Assembly (NCBI GenBank): GCA_021292105.1
Contig: CM037857.1
Coordinates: forward strand, 40,028,916-40,092,915
Source of the DNA: Anadara kagoshimensis
Lineage: Eukaryota; Mollusca; Bivalvia; Arcoida; Arcidae
Direction of reading: 5' to 3'
DNA: 64,000 nt
In this document: positions 60,226 to 64,000 of the stretch, piece after piece
How the letters are laid out: every line of letters begins with the position of its first letter
How positions within the stretch are numbered: position 1 is the first letter of the stretch
The notes under the pieces: model-generated
The model's input: the letters and a program-made list of their open reading frames with translations, nothing else
Told to the model about the DNA's origin: nothing
The model's database searches: none
Made by a program: the position numbers and the translations under genes

Positions 60226-61141
60226 AGAACACACTTTAGACTACTTTACTTGGTCATTGAGCCCCCCCCCCCGAAAAAATAGAAGTTAAATTAATGAACC
60301 ATGAACATATTTCCTGATGATCTACACAAAATAACAAATAACAGCATGATTGAGTGAATAAAGTTGACACCCCTTTTTGCAAATTGCAATTTGGTAGTTG
60401 GTGATTAGTGTTGACTTAAAATTTAAAATTAGAAGCATCAATGTTCCGTGTGTTTTTGTAACTATACAACATGTCATTAACATAGCTTGGTGGGTAAAAC
60501 TGTATCATGTACAAACTACTGTACAACAAGTGATATGCCGCAGAGCTTCATCATGAAAATCCATGGCTTAGAACCAAAACAAATTACAATATAACATCTT
60601 AATTTCAATGTATTGATCTAAAAATATACATTGGGAATTTAAAGTTAAATAATTTATACACAATTCTACACTATGTTGTAGAAACAGTAAATATTTAATG
60701 TTCTTTGTCATGAACCATAATGCCTGAAGAAGAACGAGCTATAACACTCAAACAATACTCTGGGATACAGGTAACACCACTGGGTGATTCAGAAAAGATG
60801 GCAAATTGTTTATTTTTAATTTTTTAATTTTAATTAGATTGTAAATGTGTTTGGAGAAATTTGAAAGCCCAAAAAATCAATTATTAATATATTGTGGAAG
60901 TTATTTTAATTGACAGTACATGCACAATAACTGATAAATATAAAAAACAATTAAATAATATTAAAAATTTGTCCTTAAATGTCAACATATTTATCTCAAG
61001 AGTGGTAACACATGCTTGTTCTGATTACAATAAAATGTTAAAATGAGTACAATATTATAATGTAAACATGTACATTTGTCAATTTTTAATTAAAAATACA
61101 TGTGTGATTGCTTCATTGGACAATTTCTGTTGTAAAAAAAA

Positions 61142-62481
61142 CAAGAGGCCCATGGGCCTTATACGCTCACCTGATAACTAATGGCTAGCTGATAGATTTA
61201 AAGAAAACATAAATACTAAACCCCAATGAATTTTTTCTTTACATCAAAATGATCATTGCATCAATACCTACAACATTCTAATATACATGCCTATACAAAA
61301 CTTTTATAGTTTTCAAGATAATTAACCATTTCAGTATTGTTTTCGCATCTGTGACCTTGACCTTTGAACCCATGACCTTTTTCTATACGTCAAAATGATC
61401 ATTGTATCAATACCTACAACATTCTAATATACATGCCTATACAAAAAGTTTATAGTTTTCGAGATAATTAACCATTTCGGTATTGATTCGCATCTGTGAC
61501 CTTGACCTTTGAACCCATGACCTTTTTCTATACATCAAAATGATTGTTGTATCAATACCTACAACATTCTAATATACATGCCTATACAAAAAGTTTATAG
61601 TTTTCGAGATAATTAACCATTTCGGTATTGTCTCGCATCTGTGACCTTGACCTTTGAACCCATGACCTTTTTCTATACATCAAAATGATCGTTGTATCAA
61701 TACCTACAACATTCTAATATACATGCCTATACAAAAAGTTTATAGTTTTCGAGATAATTAAACATTTCCGTATTGTTTCGCATCTGTGACCTTGACCTTT
61801 GAACCCATGACCTCTTTCTGTACATCAAAATGATCGTTGTATCAATACCTACAGCATTCTAATATACATGCCTTTACAAAAAGTTTATAGTTTTCGAGAT
61901 AATTAAACATTTCTGTATTGTTTCGCATCTGTGACCTTGACCTTTGAACCCATGACCTTTTTCTATATATCAAAATGATTGTTGTATCAATACCTACAAC
62001 ATTCTAATATAAATGCCTATACAAAAAGTTTATAGTTTTCGAGATAATAATTATAATCAGAGGTAAAAAAAATTAGGTCACGACCTTCACAATTGACCTT
62101 GACCTCAATTTGAAGATACTAACAAGAAGATGTCAAAACTGAAAACCCCATGTCATTATCTGGCCAAATAGTCAAGTTATAACAATTTGAAGCTATTTTA
62201 CGATTTTTTCAAAATTAAACGCAAAAACGCGTAACCTATTTTTTGTCCGAATTTCACAAAATGAACAAACTATAGGCTAAAGACCCTAGAGAAGCCAAAT
62301 ATCACATCAGATTTTTTCTCTAATCAATACTTTCGGAGAAGAAGATTTTTTAAGATTTTTGCACCCCTAGGTCACCTTGACCTAGTTATGGTAGCCATGG
62401 CAACACCACGAACAAATTTGAATTGCACCGACCAAGACATGCATCTGACCAAGTCTCGTTGAAATCTGCCCAGTGGTTCGT

Positions 62482-62553
<72 letters not shown>

Positions 62554-62564
62554 AGACAACGGAC

Positions 62565-62596
<32 letters not shown>

Positions 62597-62625
62597 TGGC
62601 TCAGGTGAGCTAAAAAAAAAAAAAA
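61142..62625 (+). mobile_element. Satellite-bearing HINE/pearl-like element, copy 4
   Basis: Starts caagaggcccatgggcc after an A-run, has five monomers spaced at exactly 145 bp (61351, 61496, 61641, 61786, 61931), then a third type of 3' body with an (acg)n run near 62510-62553. It ends in the hairpin agctcacttgagcc / ggctcaggtgagct and 14 A residues. Confidence 0.75.
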
Positions 62626-62979
62626 TCCATGCGGCAACTCTATAAATTTCATTCATGACTTTGTTTTGGATATTTCATATTTTCCCAAATTTGCATAATA
62701 GAAGACAGATATTTGCAACTGACTATCAGACAACAGCCAACACTACAAAGAACAAGAACAGAAAAGCCAAACAACACAAGGCAGAAAAAGAAAACACACA
62801 TTGGGATAAATGATTTTAAAACTGTTAAAAAGGATTGCATTAGTTTCCTTGCTCTATGATTTTTTCTGGTGAACAGAAGCCACATGACTTGCTAAAGACA
62901 GGGCAATCTATGAAATGCAGCACAATTAAGGTTGAGGGCATGCCCATTTAAATTGTAAATCTTCAACCTTAAGTACCTG

Positions 62980-62996
62980 CCCCCCCCCCCCCCCCC
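62980..62996. repeat. Poly(C) tract, 17 bases
   Basis: Run of 17 C residues; a similar run of about 13 lies at 30253-30265. Confidence 0.9.
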
Positions 62997-63069
62997 TATT
63001 AATCTATTAACCCATCTCTATTAATTGGTTAATATGAATGATGCTTTTTCCTCCAAAAGTCAAGAATAC

Positions 63070-63440
63070 TTTACTCATATTAAGTGAGTTAGTTATGGTA
63101 TGGTGGAGGAAACCAGAGTACCTGTAGAAAAACAACTTATATTAAGCCAGTCAGTACTGGTATGGTGGAGGAAACCAGAGTACCCGTAGAAAAACAACTT
63201 ATATTAAGCCAGTCAGTACTGGTATCATGGCAGAAACTAGAGTACCTGTAGAAAAACAACTTATATTAAGTCAGTCAGTACTGGTATCATGGCAGAAACT
63301 AGAGTACCTGTAGAAAAACAACTTATATTAAGTCAGTCAGTACTGGTATCATGGCAGAAACTAGAGTACCTGTAGAAAAACAACTTATATTAAGCCAGTC
63401 AGTACTGGTATCATGGCAGAAACTAGAGAACTTAAGAAAA
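63070..63440. repeat. 62-bp minisatellite, about 5.5 copies
   Basis: Units start at 63134, 63196, 63258, 63320 and 63382 (aacttatattaagccagtca..). The unit includes the cttatatta..gtcagt motif of the family-B SINE tail, so the array seems to have grown from a SINE tail. Confidence 0.85.
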
Positions 63441-63791
63441 CCTCCAACCTTCAGCTTGCAAATTCACAAACATTATATGTATCAATCAAATACTGTAACA
63501 CTTTCTATAATATTTAATTAGGGTAATTAGTCCCTAGATAACATAAATTTGTATTAACAATGAGCAGTTGGTTGATTAAATAATTTACAGATAATTAACT
63601 ATGTGTGATATATTGGGTTGTAATTACCCTATATAATATGTGAATTATAATTAACGGAACTTCATGTTATCATGTTACTGCTTATTAAATATATGGATGG
63701 CCATGTTCATTCTGTGGCATTATAATGTCATACCAGTAATGTTAACAAAACATGGTGTAGAGCATGTGAAATATGGTCATATGCATGAAAA

Positions 63792-64000
63792 CAAGAGGAT
63801 CATGAAAGCCATGAGTGTTCACTTTAGATTAATTCACAATTAGTTTTGCTAATGACCTACTTTTTATGAAAGAAGACCAATATAAACATGTGGTTTAGAT
63901 TAATATGTCAGGAAGATAATTCTGGGCAAGTAAAGATGATAATTGACGGATCGCCGACCACGCCCGCAATATTCAGACAAAGGCCTGGCAAACTTGAATT
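63792..64000 (+). mobile_element. 5' end of a related element, truncated by window edge
   Basis: caagaggatcatgaaagcc followed by gttcactt is a diverged version of the caagaggcccatgggcc..gctcacctg start, again after an A-run. The following sequence is unlike the other copies and continues beyond the window. Confidence 0.45.

Larger units (their letters stand above)
59227..64000. other. Ferlin intron upstream of exon 1, truncated by window (4.8 kb)
   Basis: Contains the MITE-A/SINE nest (59852-60225), the satellite-bearing element at 61142-62625, the 62-bp minisatellite and the start of another element at 63792. I found no exon for the C2A-C2B linker, so it should lie further right. Confidence 0.65.

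Overview
This window is AT-rich, intron-dominated animal DNA. The protein content (a DysF-containing ferlin) and the repeat content (tRNA-headed SINEs, MITEs, 145-bp satellite-bearing elements ending in a hairpin plus A-run, a Crypton-type recombinase) suggest a mollusc, probably a bivalve. The organism call is inference; no search was run.

Almost the whole window is one gene on the minus strand: the central part of a type-I ferlin (dysferlin/myoferlin class). I could chain 31 consecutive coding exons (about 1,457 codons) from 59226 down to 638. Every junction is GT-AG and every phase closes. The order is C2B, FerI, C2C, FerA, FerB, nested DysF domains, C2D, C2E, a long linker and the start of C2F. 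C2A and the N-terminus lie beyond the right edge. The end of C2F, C2G and the membrane anchor lie beyond the left edge. The most interesting feature is a pair of alternative exons (44132-44208 and 41303-41379). Both are 77 nt and both encode C2C calcium-binding loop 3 and the strands after it. Because 77 is not a multiple of three, exactly one must be used, which is the signature of mutually exclusive splicing.

The introns hold the mobile DNA. 4179-11111 contains a CpG-rich island with an unidentified 125-codon ORF and a TA-flanked 180-bp MITE. 11180-19289 holds SINEs, a second MITE, a TA microsatellite and short tandem repeats. 30730-35708 holds an intact two-exon Crypton-like tyrosine recombinase gene on the plus strand, antisense to the ferlin. 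A 114-bp palindrome lies at its left side and nested inverted repeats at its right; a satellite-bearing element follows. 50119-55537 is a transposon stack: an outer 145-bp-monomer element interrupted by an 883-bp hAT-like element and by a second copy of its own family, next to a decayed LINE 3' end. 57861-64000 carries a 39-bp minisatellite, another TA MITE nested in a SINE, another satellite-bearing element and a 62-bp minisatellite.

The only genes with good support are the ferlin and the nested recombinase. No tRNA or rRNA gene, CRISPR array or operon is present; tRNA-like promoter boxes occur only inside SINEs.
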